Assembly (NCBI GenBank): GCA_006503535.1
Contig: QYRS01000001.1
Span: 3,286,001-3,350,000 of the forward strand
Reading direction: 5' to 3'
Source of the DNA: Arthrinium phaeospermum
Taxonomy: Eukaryota > Ascomycota > Sordariomycetes > Amphisphaeriales > Apiosporaceae
DNA: 64,000 nt
Shown here piece by piece: positions 22,586-35,196 of this stretch; positions within the stretch are counted from its first letter, which is position 1, and each line of letters starts with the position of its first letter. The position numbers and the translations under genes were made by a program. Under the pieces are notes generated by a model. The model saw only the letters and a list, made by a program, of their open reading frames with translations. It made no database searches and was not told where the DNA came from.

Positions 22586-24554
22586 CTACAAGAACCATCT
22601 AAACTCCGGCACCCTCGGCCCATCCCTCAGCTTCAGCGTGGGTACGTCCCGGGCCGTGAGGTTGACCCCTTGCTGGCGGTTCCGGCGCTTGTTGTCGAAC
22701 ATCATGAAGGCGCCGAGGCAGGCCGACACCAAGCAGCCGGCCGCGCCAAAGACAGCCGTGGTGATGAGCGCGGGCTCGTACTTGGGGGCGTCCTTGGTCT
22801 GGAAGACGTTGCTGGCCACTAGGCCCATGAGGTTGGCCAGGGGTACACCGACGGAGGTCAAGGTGAGTCGTTCGCCTTCGTGGGCTACGTTGTTGTTGTA
22901 CCACTGTAAATGGACGGTTAGTCAGCATGCGATGCGAAAAAGGAGGCTTCATGATGTTGTAGACGAAATATGACTTACAGTGCTCAGAATTACAGACGGT
23001 GCGCTAGTTCCCCAGCACATCATAAACGTCGCGAAGTAGGCGACCTGAATCTGCGACGATACATCCTGGATCGTGGCGTAAATGACGAAACCAATGAAAG
23101 TGAATGCGAAGCCAAGGGCGATGAACGGGAACCGGATCCTCGTCAGATCAGAGCTGAAAGCCAACAGAAGTAGCATGACCGCCCCCTATTGCACGAGTTA
23201 GTATATTTAATTTCAGCTCATCGTAGTGATATCGCAGGCTTACGGTAATGTTGGGTGCCACGGTATACAGGTTAGTCTTGACCTTGTCATAGTTCAACCT
23301 CTGCACAATCTGGGGCAAGAACAGCTGCACCGCCTGCAGCGGCACGCCGAGGCAGATCTCGATGAGCAAAAAGCCGTAGGTCGTAGGCCGCTTGAAAATC
23401 TTCAGCGACTCCTTGAGGTTGAACTTTTCGTTCACCACCGACGAACTGTCGACCAGGATGCGGTGGTATGCCAGCGCCTTCTCGTCGGCGTTCAGGAAGG
23501 TGGCTTCGGCAGCGCTCTTGGGCAGGTACCAGAAGGCGAACAGGGAGAACAGGACCGTGGCGGTGCCCTCGACGATGAACAACCATCGCCATGCGAAGTC
23601 GACCAGATGGGAGTGGATCTGGAAGACACCAAATGCCAGGAGACCACTGAATGCACTAGCGATGTTGGAGGCAGCGTAGAATATGGCCAGTCGTCGGGCG
23701 AGTTCACCTCGGCGGTAGAAGGTGGTCAGGTAGTAGATGACGAGTGGGAAGAAGGCGCTCTCGGACATGCCTTTGAGTACACATATTAGCCAAAGATTCA
23801 GTTGTAAAACCCCCTGGGATGGGGAAGTAGGCCTTACCAAGGAACCATCTCAAAGCAAAGATTCCGCTGAAGTTCTTAGCAGCGGCGGTGAGAAGCGTCA
23901 TGCATCCGAAACTACCCATCAGGATAGGCAACACGCGGGCAGGCCCAAACTTCTTGCCAAGCATGGCAAGGGGTGGTGCGAAGATGACATAGGGGACGAA
24001 AAAGATGCCAAGGATCAGATTGTATTGGCCGGGTGCAAATCCGAGGTCTAATCACGCAGTATATTAGCACAGCACATGAAACAGATATGTATAATATGAC
24101 GAAAATGAATGAACTCACCATCTGACATTCCATCGGTCTGTGCATTGCCAAGATTTCCTTTGTCGAGGGAATTGAAGAGGTACTGATGAAAAAGCTTGAG
24201 GTCAGTTTCGTTTGAGTCTTGTAAGTGAGGTGACCTCTCTAGCGGCAGCAAAAGCGATATGCCGAGAGGCTTGGGGCGTAGTGCGTGCGGCACATAGCAT
24301 AGCGTGGCTTGGTAGTGTAGACGCACCATGACGGCCAAAACCGGCAACAATCGAAAGTCGAACTTGCGGCACAGCGCCCTTTCAGCCTGTGTGTCCACGA
24401 CTCTGGCTGTCTCCCCAATATCGACATCGCCTCCCCTTGCGCTCTCAGCGTCGGCGTCGGCGACCTTGTCACCCCCGACCATGGAGCTCTTTGTGACAGA
24501 GGCGTCATCTTCGGGGCGCATGGCGCCTTCTTCCTTGGTGGTGATGGCGGCCAT
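22586..24554 (-). CDS. MFS transporter, anion:cation symporter (Dal5/Tna1-like)
   Basis: Six exons: 24554-24327, 24182-24119, 24047-23838, 23770-23244, 23185-22979 and 22903-22586. Together 1554 nt, an exact 517-aa frame. All five introns are GT..AG. Family features in order: a charged cytosolic N-terminus, then RLLPVLAVM opening TM1; YLFNSLDKGNLGNAQTDGM, the YxxxxxDRxNxGNA-type signature of the allantoate permease group; the GKKFGPARVLP loop after TM2; FFPLVIYYLTTFYRRGELARR; a long central loop; and WYNNNVAHEGER, typical of ACS members before the last helices. The family imports organic anions such as allantoate, nicotinate, pantothenate or phthalate across the plasma membrane by proton symport. 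ATG 24554 is the first true ATG in frame. Its position 5' of the FAD hydroxylase suggests import of an aromatic or heterocyclic acid; this is inference. Confidence 0.88.
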
Positions 24555-26576
24555 GTCTGTTTCTGCCGGCGTTATTCCCTCCAATCAGGTCGAGAACGGA
24601 TACTTCAAAGAGTAAACCGTTTGCAAACATGTACAATCTGCGCAAACTGCCAGCCACGAAAACAACGCGAAGTGCCGCCCGAGATATATACGACTTGCGC
24701 GGCAATTAGCCCGATACGGACGGTTGATAAGGGCGTGGTATGTATTAGTCGGCTCGATGAATCCCCAGACTCTTTATCGGGGGCTCCACAGCTGATCCAA
24801 GAGACCGTCATTTCCGGGGTTGTTATCAGTCGCTATTGGGGGCTCCTTATTGGCGCGTGACCAGATCGTCGTTATCTCTAGGACCTCCGAGTCATAACCC
24901 CTGCCCGCGGGTGCTGATAAGCCCAGGTGCCGGGTGCGGCATTACCGTATCGTCGGTAATGCCATGCGTGGTTCATATTAGGTACTGGATTTACCTTATG
25001 CGGCTGTCGCTATCGCCCATGTCGACCGACCTGATTGCTGTGACCCTGTCGCTGCGTCGGTTACCGGTTTCGCGTGGTCAGCTCTCAATCGTGCCAGTAT
25101 GCATGCAACACAGCCAGTACCAAGTACCATCGAAACCAACAAGGTTCCAGTGAGAGATGCCGCAGGCATGGGAAGAGTTGCATTCCGCAGGCCGCACCGT
25201 GGGGGCGTTCGCCATGGGTTCAATGTTTGTTTGCGTGCTTGCTTTTTTTTGTCCTCCAGGGCGTTTTGGGCGGTATTGCTTGTCCATCGTGCGCTGCTGA
25301 GATTGGCGGATGTGCGAGGAAGAAAGGCGGAAGACACCCAGATTGGTTGGAAATCTCTCCGAAGGGAGCCCACAGGGGGGCGCCCACGTATTCGGGCGCG
25401 GGCGGGCGCGCGCGCACCTACATACAGGATGAAAAGGCCCCAGCAGTAGTCTATTTCAAGATCACCACCACCACCACCACCATTCAGCGTGCCGTGCTAC
25501 GTGCGTACCGGCGGCGCATGCAATCCCGTCTATCCGGTCCCATAGTTCATCAAGTTGGATGGCCAGAGAGAAAATGCACATGTAGTACTGCATGTAGGTC
25601 TCATCTGCATTGCCAATCAGTGGCTTGGGATTTGCGGTTGTACGATCCGAGCATTGATCTTTCCTTCTTTCCCTTGCTTGCCTCGCCCCCACGGGCTCGC
25701 AGGCTCTATTTGTCTGCCGCGCACCACGTTCGTCCAACCCCACGCGAATGCTACCGTGAGGCTCGCAATCCTTTGCCCGTCCTTTCCCGTGGATGCGGCC
25801 GCCTGCATTTCCGACCGACGGAGATGGCGTGCTACGGAAGGGTGAATCGAATGACATGGAACGGGCAGAAAAGACGAGTCCTTTTCTCAAAGATACGGTG
25901 AGAAGATAAGAGAGGGCCTAAACGTTCTTAGATCAGCCACCGAACCCCTGCGAGGCGCTGGAAACCAGCGCCCGGTAGTGAGAACCGATATACTCACCCC
26001 CGTCTTAAAACAAATTGATCTTCCAATGCCTTGTATCAACTTGGCTCCTTCGATCCTGGTGTAATACTTCAATCAGGTATGCATTGCGAATCTATCTCCC
26101 GATTGGAGGCCAGTCCAATCGGATCGCTCCAGTTACCGAACCGTCGCACAACAACCAATGGGATTGATATACATCATGCGATTCTGTCAAAGCAGCTGCA
26201 GCTTTTAGCTGCGGTACTTTCTGAATAGCCCGGCTCGGTAGAGGTAGACAAGGAAAGAGTAAGCTCGATGAGACGCCAATAGGAAGTAAGATTCGAGATG
26301 TGCATCCCGACTGCAAACGTTAGGGCTTGGTTTGGAAGGGTGGTTCAATGGGACAGGTTCCGCATTATGTTCCACGAGGGTGATAGGAATCAATGACGAC
26401 GTGATGTAAAGTATTGCATTCAATCGTAAAGGCGTGTTGACATTAAGTCAATTCTAGTTGGGAGAAAATGAACCGACTCTTGAAGGACTTTTTGGTGATA
26501 CCTGACAAATAGAACCGCTGGAAGCCATTCACATATCGTAGCATGTCCCCTATCCTATGCATATCTTTTCATGCCC
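24555..26576. other. Intergenic, nothing recognised apart from a microsatellite
   Basis: About 2.0 kb between divergent regions. Overlapping open frames on both strands near 25000-25900 (up to 275 codons) are G+C-rich, Arg/Pro-rich and lack motifs, so I take them as chance. An (ACC)n run sits at 25463-25482. The transporter promoter is expected just above 24554. Confidence 0.5.
25463..25482. repeat. (CAC)n microsatellite
   Basis: About six to seven CAC units on the plus strand in intergenic DNA. Confidence 0.85.
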
Positions 26577-27638
26577 TCATGCAACAAGCGTACTCTCAAG
26601 CTTCATAAGCTCAGCAAAGTCCTCAACAATCTTGCGTCTCTCCTCGCCTTCGGGCTTGGGCAGAGGCTTGCGAGCCCAGCCTCCGTAGCCCATGTACTCC
26701 TGCATCGCCACCTTGGTTCCCACGAGACCCGTCTGGATCGCTGCCCAGTCCCCGCGGGCCAGGATCTCCTGCAAGCGCTGGGCCTCTTTGATATTTCCCT
26801 CCTCGTAGCACTTCATCGTCTGGATGCAGGTCTTGGGTGCAAGGTTTGCGATCCCACCAATGATGCCCTGTCCGCCGCTGATCAGGGTCTGTAGGGTGAA
26901 GTCACCGGAGCCGCCAAAGCACACGAACTGTCCGGCCGAAGAGTTGGCACCATTCTGCTTTCCATTGCTGGAGGGGCTCTTGAAGGCAGCAGCCACACGG
27001 GCGAGCTTGCCAGTATTAGCACAGGTGAACTTGCAGCCGGCAATGTTGGGGTGCTGTCCCAACTCAATGAGCACATCGCTGTTGAGGTCGACTCCGCCTA
27101 CAGCGGGAGGATAGTTGTAGAGGATGATGGGGATCGGTGAGGCGTCTGCGATGTCCCTGAAGAAGCTCTTGACGGACTCGGGTGAGAACAAGCCCTTGTA
27201 GTATGAAGGGGGGAGGATGAGGGCATAGTCTCCGCCGGCCGCTGCGGCGTCTTTGCAGAGACCAATGGCTTGGCGAGTAGCCTCGGCTCCGCATCCAACG
27301 ATGAGGGGAACACTCGAGAAGCCAGCAGAGTCCAGCGCTTCTCGTGTTTCTCTAGTGACGTTGTCTCGTTCCTTGGGAGTCAGATGGACCGCTTCTCCGT
27401 TGGATCCCTGCACGGCAATGCCTGCCACGCCTTCTCGGGCGAGGTGGACGGCGTGGCGGCGGACAGTGGCAGTGTCGATCTCCTCATCTTGGTCAAAGAA
27501 GAGCACAGTGGGCACATAGACGCCAGGGACTAGGGGACGGGTAATATGAGACATTGTGCCGCGATGATAACCGTTGGAGTGGCTGACAGAAAGGCCATTA
27601 CCGTTTGGTGTATGGTCAATGTCCGCCGAGGGGGGCAT
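26577..27638 (-). CDS. DHDPS-family (NAL superfamily) aldolase/synthase
   Basis: Intronless, 353 aa. A TIM-barrel class I aldolase of the dihydrodipicolinate synthase / N-acetylneuraminate lyase superfamily. Visible family residues: pyruvate-binding motif GSNGEAVHL at 78-86, Tyr174 in LYNYPP (proton relay) and Schiff-base Lys203 in GCKFTC. Fungi make lysine by the aminoadipate route, so true DHDPS activity is unlikely. Fungal members of this group act as 4-hydroxy-2-oxoglutarate aldolase or L-threo-3-deoxy-hexulosonate aldolase (D-galacturonate catabolism), cleaving to pyruvate plus an aldehyde. A 19-residue Ser/Asn/Gln-rich insertion near 221-240 is unusual. The first ~28 residues before MSHITRPL are low complexity, so MSHITRP (about 27554) is an alternative start. 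Cytosolic. The exact substrate cannot be told from sequence. Confidence 0.85.
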   Translation of the reverse strand: MPPSADIDHTPNGNGLSVSHSNGYHRGTMSHITRPLVPGVYVPTVLFFDQDEEIDTATVRRHAVHLAREGVAGIAVQGSNGEAVHLTPKERDNVTRETREALDSAGFSSVPLIVGCGAEATRQAIGLCKDAAAAGGDYALILPPSYYKGLFSPESVKSFFRDIADASPIPIILYNYPPAVGGVDLNSDVLIELGQHPNIAGCKFTCANTGKLARVAAAFKSPSSNGKQNGANSSAGQFVCFGGSGDFTLQTLISGGQGIIGGIANLAPKTCIQTMKCYEEGNIKEAQRLQEILARGDWAAIQTGLVGTKVAMQEYMGYGGWARKPLPKPEGEERRKIVEDFAELMKLESTLVA

Positions 27639-30600
27639 GGTGAAGATAAATAGCAGGAGGGTAGGAGGTAGTCAGGCTAGTGGTGAATAGAGTTTAGTCA
27701 AGCTGGAGCAACACAAGTCAGTTCGGGCTATTGTGAGGAGAACTGGGTCACAGGGGGAGGGTCTGGGTCAATCCTTGCAGTCTGTCCATGGACTGTCAGA
27801 CGTGCGGGTCTTCTTATAGTTATACGGGAGGTGGGAATGTGTCCCAGAAGCCGACTGCTTGGGCCGGGCGTACATTGGGCATAGAGAGATTCCATTGGCG
27901 GTGGCTGAAGGATGCAGTTGCATGTTGTACAAGGTAGTGATTCGTAAGGTAGGTGCACGTATTGCAGCAGCACAGGGATGGTGCATCTGAATACATACGT
28001 GATACATGTGGTACCTCCGAACTTGGTGTGTCCAATATGGGACGGGTCCAATCGTTCAATGAACGGAAGCAAGGGCTGCGGGCCAAGGTCCGGGTGAGGC
28101 GCTGAAACTAGGGTGGATGAAAGGAACGATATAGTAGTAGGTACTCTTAATATTCCATGGCCCAGTGCGGTCCCACGCGAGCGCAAGCGGGATGTGCTGG
28201 CCCCCGGGATGTGCTTGTGCAGCTTCTTCTGGGTGGGTTTTGGGTCAACTTCCAGGCCATGACTTCTAGGCCCGTTGTGTTAATACAAGATTTTCATACA
28301 TATGACCAATCCCCATGCTTGATCGCAGGCATTTCACTCAATGTAAACGCATGGGTGTAAAGGTGGTGGCCAGGTGGTGTCGATAAATCCAAGAGAGGCC
28401 TTTTGTCGAATTTAGGTGCCGAGGGTAGCCCCGGACGATCTCCGATGGAAATGGTGGGTGAGCGGGGTGAAAGCGCCATGCGCTCTAGACCGGCTCCAAT
28501 TTCTTGTTGTGAGGCAGTTGACTCGCCAAAACCACTCCTCCGAGAACTTATGGCCATGTGGGACATGAGCACTCAGAAATACAGCAGAGAGGTGCGAATC
28601 GCCGCTCTTCGCCCAAGGTCGGCCGTGTCTGACTGAAGACCTAACCCTGTTGTGGGCATCGCAGCCGTTGTACGTGACTTGAAGTCAGAGCCCCAACCCA
28701 GGATAGGGTAGTGCTACCCCACGCCAAGCAGCTGGGATCCATTCGTGCCCAGCACGCCCTCCGAGGCGACCCTTGTTTTCCTTTTGATTGCCGTAGGCTG
28801 TACCTTGCAGTGCCCTTGAGAAGTGCCCAAACGTAAGGAGGAAAATCGTGGGGGTCACGCACAGGCCCCTTCTGATGCCAGTCCTGGACCTTTCTTTGTC
28901 GGAAGACGTCGGGCGCTTGTCCAAGAATGCTGAGCGATCGAAGCAACTCATTCGTGACGCTGACGCGCCTCGTGCTGCCGGAAGATGTTACACTCAGAGC
29001 ACTTTTGGGGCATTTTGCATGATTTCCACTGTTCCTCATCACATGATAATTCGTTATTGGTGCAAGATGACCCCCAAATACGACTCCTCGCTTGGTTCTC
29101 TTCCACCTACCAACAACCTCTGGACCCAGCACTCTGAAGAATGCGCAATAGTTGGGCTCCAACATGGTGAGTGTTGGAGCAGCAGATCGTGGCAGGAACT
29201 TCTGTCCACGTGTTCCAGGGAGATTCTGACCGCTGGTTTGGCAACGCCAGTCGTCTCATTGAGAGGCAGCCTCGCAGAGTTGAATGGGCGCCGGCTGTGC
29301 TTACTCTTCTGTAGGTCCAAGGCAAAAAGAAGGCTTTGTAATCAGGGCGAAAGTCACCCAGACGAATGTCAGGTCAAGTCTCACAAAAGGCGCCATTGGT
29401 GAACTGTCGTTTGTAGGTGGCTGCTGGCAATGAAACCACTGATGTCGGCAGATGGGATGCGCATTTTGCCTGCGTCTAATCTTCGAATTCTTTGGTGCCA
29501 CATCCGTGGGGGCCACTCGACGCATTTGGGTCATCTTTTGGGGGTCAGACTTACTGACCAAGCTGAAACGTAAAATAGTCACACGACTACCAAGATTCTC
29601 AACTTTGGGTACCCAATGCTGTGGTTCTTACCCAACAATGAGGTTACATTAATTGGTAGTATGTGCGACCCCCACGATGTCAATCATGAAGGGATGGATG
29701 GAGTGGACAGGAATTTGGCTTTTCCACGTTACTTGTTGCTGTATTGCGGAGATACAACGGGGATGGGTCTAAACCCCGCACTGGAGGCATGTACCTCTCG
29801 CATCCATCTCCCGTACCCCTCGTCAGACCTAGCAGCAGAAGCTTCCAGGTTACCATGGCACGAAGCTGGGAAACATCGGCCCATTTCACAGACCAATAGT
29901 TCGAGGGATGCATGATGACTCGCAGCTGCCACTCACCCGGAGCCGACAGCATCACACCGTGGCCACACCACCGCTCTCTTTCGTGCTGGCAGGTCAAGCT
30001 GACGCGAGGGGTTTGGGGTCAAGATGCGGAGACTTTCCCCAGGCCCCCCTGCAACTAGAACGCCGCCAAGCAGCGAGTTATTGGGCGATGGGTAAGTGGA
30101 TGATTTGCACTGCTGCAGCACCTCCATCAAACTTGCCGATACGGACTTTGCTGCATCACATGGTGGTATTTCGGTACTTTCAAGGTCTTGTTAAGCTCCA
30201 AGCGTTGAAATTTGCCTCGTAAGGATTGCTTGGTAATCAGTACATACAGAGACGCAACGAACATCATGAGGATGGAGATCTCTGACCCCTTTCAGCACCG
30301 TTGCCCATTCCTAGTTGAACAACATGATACCCGCCGGAGAGAAACGTACACACTGATCAGAAACGCAGAAATGCAACACAACAACACAGAGTTGCATCTC
30401 CATCGACTCTAGTCTTAACAGGGTATGCCCCAGGAAACAGACGTCCATGGCATCCATGTTCTAGCATAATCAGCGGCGACAAGACAAGCGGTTGCCTACT
30501 TCTTCGGGGTTTGGAATACGAGAGGTGTAAGCATGAACCCCGGTATGAATGAATCCTGGGGCAGTCAGTGGATCTAGCAAAGCTATCCCGTGCCCACTTC

Positions 30601-31507
30601 GGCGTCTATGCTTGAACTAGATAGTGTACATGCTGACCCCGTCTAAGTCCACCGGCGGGGTGGCATGGATTCCGGGGATATTTGTTCCTCGGTTAATGAT
30701 CATACATGCAGTTAACGGCTCTCCTCCACTTTATATCGGCTATACAGTCATGTATTGCGCCCCCACGTACCCCAAACTACGTTCTAACCGGGTGCTAGAT
30801 CTCGGGGGAGTGTCACATTTGTGGAAGGCTAAACTCTTAGGATGACTGGGCGGTCTCCCCTTTTATTGATTGCTCTAGACTTTGAGGGCGCGACTCGGCC
30901 GCCACTTGGTTCAAAAAGGCGATTTCTTATGCGGGGGGTTGGGGGTTGGGAAGTCATAGAATAGTCATCAGGCGATGTTTCCACAGAAGAAGATCGAAAG
31001 AAACATAGGGGGTGGTACAAGCATATACCTTCTCCATGGTATATTCTCATTGCCACTGTCGAGGAACGGCTGAACAATGCCGCGAAACGGGACTTAAATA
31101 GGCCACCCCTTACGAACAGGGATTTCTTCACATCCCAAACCCCGTGTATTGGTCAAGGTTGTACTTGAGATCCGAATGCTTATCTCAATGCATGTTGAAC
31201 TAGTTTCTGGTAGTAGCTCCTATGTGGGTTCAACAGGTCTCTTACTTTGTAAATATAACAGATTCTTGGCAAGTCTGTCTCTGTATAGCCAGAGCAGAAA
31301 GCAAATGACGAACCTGCTCGTCGATCGGAGACGTAAGCAAGAACGATGTCAGAATATACGAGGCCTACAGTGACAGCATTTGCTCCAGCTACCGGGTTAC
31401 AGGGGTCGGGAAAGATCCTTTGTCGGCGGACTAGAGGCAGCATTGTCCAGGTTTATTTACTTTTACTACATGTTGTAGTTTTGATACTTATGGCCCCGCC
31501 ATCCTTT
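27639..31507. other. Long gene-free stretch (3.9 kb)
   Basis: No gene I can support. Open frames of 90-184 codons occur on both strands, overlapping each other (for example 28641-29165 minus and 28848-29402 plus), with no motif, signal or splice continuation. No terminal repeats, transposase motif or strong composition shift were seen. The promoter of the aldolase gene lies just above 27638. Confidence 0.5.
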
Positions 31508-32431
31508 TCATCTCGCCACCTTTGAGTCTTGTCTAGCCTTGACGACCCCCGACATCTTCGTGCCGTATATCCAGTCCTGTCATAATCTTAGTATGCATCC
31601 CAGAGATAGGGGAACAAGCACGCTTACCATAGTAGTCTCCGGCAGAAAGCTCAACAACCACACCGCCGTCGTCATCGCCCCGCGCCACACCACTGCCTTG
31701 ACCGAGGGCCTCAGCAGCTCCGTCACCACCCCGCGCGCGTAGACCTCGGGCTCCGTATACGCGAACGGCGTCCAAGCGAGCTCGCGGCGCTCGATGAAGT
31801 CGCGCAAGGACCCGTACCAGCTGTCCGCGGGAAGGGGAAGCGGCGCCGCGTTGGCGAACAGGTCGGTGCGGACGCAGCCCGTCTTCAGCACGACGACGCG
31901 CACCCCCAGCGGCGCCAGCTCGGCGCGCATGCTCGACGACAGGGTCTCGACCGCCGCCTTGGCCGCGTTGTAGACCGAGACGAACGGGGGGTGCAGGGTC
32001 GTGTTGATGCTGCTCAGGTTGGCCACGACCGAGTCACCGCCGGAGGAGGAAGAAGAGGTCGCGATGAGCATGGGCAGGAAGGCATGCGTCACGGAGATGG
32101 TGCCGAGGACGTTAACGTCCAAGACGCGGCGCGCGTCGGCGGGGGAGGTGTCGGCGAAGGGCATGATGTGCAGGAGCCCCGCGTTGTTGATCAAGATGTC
32201 GAGCTTGCCGCCTGTGAGCTTGGATACGTGCGACACCGCGTCGCGGACCGAAGACTCGGACGTCACGTCCATGACCAGGGTCTCCAGGCCCAATTCCCGG
32301 AGCGACTCTAGCAGGAACTCGGACAAGCCGGAGGCAATCACACGGTGGCCGCGCGAGTGGAACTCGGAGGCTAGCGCCGTGCCGATGCCGCGTGGGCCAC
32401 AGCCCGTGATCAAGACGGTCTTGAGTAGCAT
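31508..32431 (-). CDS. Short-chain dehydrogenase/reductase, Ayr1-like
   Basis: Exons 32431-31628 and 31576-31508 with a 51-nt GTAAGC..ACAG intron; 873 nt, 290 aa. Classical SDR: cofactor motif TGCGPRGIG at 9-17, NNAG at 82-85, catalytic Ser near 140-141, and YNAAK with Tyr154 and Lys158. The C-terminal region (FIERRELAWTPF, a hydrophobic segment VWRGAMTTAVWLLSFLP, and a short tail with YGTK in exon 2) is laid out as in the yeast 1-acyl-DHAP reductase Ayr1 and related lipid-droplet/ER enzymes. These proteins use NADPH to reduce acyl-DHAP or other ketones. In fungal gene neighbourhoods such SDRs are also recruited to secondary metabolism, so the substrate is open. A run of Ser near 126-131 is a local oddity. 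Confidence 0.85.
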
Positions 32432-33332
32432 TGCTGGTGTGATCGTTGGTTGCTAATGGATTGATGGAGAGAAGGTATGGCTCATGTAGTATCGATGACG
32501 TATCTTTGCATTTGGTTACAGGAAGGTTGCAACCCAAACTTTCGAGCTCCTCTTATATTGTTAGTAGGTTGAACAATCGGTGCACAGAGACCAACTCGAT
32601 CATAATTGGCTACCAACTATCAATCATGCACACATAACTCAGTCACGAACCCTGTAGACGCCAGTAACCAAGCAAATAGCGCATGCGTAGCGCGCAGCTA
32701 GCATAAGAAATGGCTACCCGCTAACTCTACTTCATATCGTTGGTCAGCTTCAGCTTGTCAGGGGCGAAACAATATCAAAGCAAGTGACTGTTTTGATCCG
32801 TGGCTGTCTTCGGGGCAGTGCCTACTCCTTGGTTCTGTTCTGTTTTGTAGCTGATGGATTGCGTCCCCTTGCCGCCTGCAACCTTTCTGATGGCTACCTA
32901 CCAGGCCGCTTTCCTTGTAACCAGTTGTTGGGGCGCTGCTCCTTGGGGCCCGATGGTAATATCTCTGGAATGTGGATATACGTCGATCGTGAGGACAAAC
33001 GACCAATCATCTTGCAGGGTTGCATCGATGTCCAGGATCCAACAGTGAGGGGTGTCCATTCCTGCCAAGATCTCCCTTCATGCCGAAACCCACACTTCGA
33101 ACACAGCCTTTGAAATTTCCTATCTTTCCACTTCCTCGCACAACCAATCGATTTCAGACCTCCCTATTGATTTGGCAGCTTGCATCGTTTCCCAGGATTG
33201 GACCCCTTTTTGAGAATGGGAACGACAGAAGGTCTGGAAAGTTCGCGAGGCCATGGCAAAAGGGCAGTAGCCAACAAGACGAGGCGCCCTGCTATTAAGG
33301 AAAGACTCGCTCAGCTCAATGGCATCTTTCCT
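32432..33332. other. Intergenic between divergent genes
   Basis: About 0.9 kb separating the divergently transcribed SDR (minus) and kinase-like gene (plus). No gene seen; both promoters must lie here. An in-frame open stretch upstream of 33333 could extend the kinase N-terminus, as far as an ATG near 33216. Confidence 0.5.
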
Positions 33333-34554
33333 ATGGATGATGCCGTCCTTGAAGGTCTAAGGACGCCCATCTTTGGGGATAATCATTACCAGGTGAATGC
33401 TGACCGCGGCGAACAGCTCTGCCTGGAGATTCCACGCTATTGACGGTGCATCACTTCAGTAAGAGTGCCTTCACGATCACCGGAAAGGTTACGACCAGGG
33501 ATAGAAATGGTGCAGAACAGATCTACTTTTTGAAGGTATCCTCGCCAGATCCCCGTCTCTCTCAATATCTTCATATAACTTGGTTAGGTTGCATTTGAGG
33601 AGCAAGGGATGATCATGCTCCGCGGCGAATACGAATCGTCCAAAGTCGTCTACAGTGTCATGAGCGACTTCTTGCCCAAGCCATATGGGTTCGGGAAATA
33701 CAAAGCCCAGGATCCACCGACCTATTTCTACGTGTCTGAGTTCGTCGACATGGATGTCACTTCGCGGCCGGACCCCGCCGAGTTCACCAAGAAGCTTGCC
33801 CAGTTGCACAGGCATAGCATCTCTCCCACGGGCAAGTTTGGCTTTGATGTCACAACGTGTGATGGCCAAGTAGCCAGGACTGTCGACTGGGAGGCGAGCT
33901 GGCCGGTGTTCTTCCGCAAGCTACTACTTGGCATCTGCCAGCGAGACCTGGAAACGAATGGCCCCTGGCCGGAGATGGAGCGCGCGACCAAGCAGATTGC
34001 CGACGTTGTTATCCCGAGGCTTTTGGGGTCCCTCAAAGAAAACGGAGCGGAGGTGAAGCCTTGTATTATCCACGGAGACCTCTGGGAAGGCAACATGGGG
34101 ATCGTCCAGAAGACCAACCGCAGCATCCTCTTTGATGTGGGGTCGTATTTCGCCCATAACGAGATGGAGCTGGGTCATTGGCGATGCGAGTTCAGCTCCG
34201 TTTTCCGCGACAAAATCTACATCGAAAGATACCTGGATAACTACCCTCCTGCGGAGCCAGTCGACGAGTTCGATGATCGAAACCGGCTCTATTCGCTTCA
34301 GGGGGCTATTAACTACTCCGCCGGACACCCTGACAGCTCGCTGAGGGAAACGTGAGTTGCCCCAACCCCTAGTCGAAGCGTGTTGAGCACTGCGATTCAT
34401 ATCTGATGTGGCGTTTCTCAGGGCTTACAACAACATGTGCTATCTCTGCGAGAAGTACGCACCGATCGACGGGATCGACAAGTACGACTCCAATATTGAC
34501 CCCTGCATCACAGGCGCGACGATTGTTCCTCACGTTGCCGATGCATTATTTTAA
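33333..34554 (+). CDS. Fructosamine-kinase-like (FN3K family) protein
   Basis: Four exons: 33333-33354, 33417-33535, 33588-34351 and 34422-34554. Introns of 62, 52 and 70 nt; 1038 nt, 345 aa exactly. Protein-kinase-like fold of the fructosamine/ketosamine-3-kinase family, which phosphorylates sugars attached to protein amines so that they fall off. Visible: MDDAVLEALPGDS at the N-terminus, a beta strand ending QIYFLK where the family Lys sits, a hinge YFYVSEFVDMD, catalytic HGDLWEGN (His209, Asp211, Asn216), and the metal-binding FDVGSYFAHNEMELG (Asp230) that is diagnostic for FN3K. The first donor is GTCTAA, non-consensus but needed to keep frame. An upstream in-frame ATG near 33216 would add about 39 residues. 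Filamentous fungi have many FN3K-like proteins beyond the housekeeping copy, so the true substrate is uncertain. Confidence 0.85.
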
Positions 34555-35196
34555 GAAGTGTATATTATTTTCTACATTGTACACTATAACTGGGTGTGCA
34601 ATGTGGTACTATGATCTGTTTTCCCGTGAGACTCTGATACATCTCAAGAAACACCCATAATATCTAGAGTTCAACCTTTATGGGTAGCTTTCAAAAGTTC
34701 GCCCAGAGAACGTTGTTAGCCGGCCGTCTGACGCGAGGTACAGCACGCTAGCAGAAGAAAAAAGGGGCGTACCCCTGTCACTGCAATATATTTCTTACGA
34801 GCCTTGGAGTGACCATACGCCGGGGCAGGTAGGAAAGATGAAGAAAGCTTTCCAAAATAATTACATCGGGCGCAACGGTGGAGTTATCTATCTCCTACGG
34901 CAGTAAGCCCATGGGGTCAAGGAACGTCAATATGAAGTCTGGTAAGATATAAACGAAGCGGTGTTAGGGTGTCCGTCAATCGGGCGTTGGCAAGCCGAGC
35001 GATCTCGGCCCCCGGGCCAATCCCGTCCGTTACAGGCAATGATGACATGCGAGTGCCAAGGTCTGGTACAACACTCTCCGGCCATTGCTCGTGGTGACGC
35101 AGCGGCCTGCGGATAAAAGACTGCAGCACCCAACGGATTAGTCTGGGGCTTACTTAACTCATGATTGTATAACAGCAAAGCCACACAAAACTGACA
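34555..35196. other. Intergenic, promoter region of the DHA1 transporter
   Basis: About 0.64 kb between the kinase-like gene and the plus-strand transporter. No gene seen. Confidence 0.5.

Noticed and set aside
25074..25901. 275-codon open frame on the plus strand
   Set aside because: Arg/Pro-rich translation with overlapping frames on both strands and no domain.
26577..27638. Dihydrodipicolinate synthase of lysine biosynthesis
   Set aside because: Fold and Schiff-base Lys fit, but fungi make lysine by the aminoadipate route, so only the superfamily is called.
28641..29402. Overlapping open frames of 174 and 184 codons on opposite strands
   Set aside because: Neither shows motifs; mutual overlap and lack of splice signals suggest chance.
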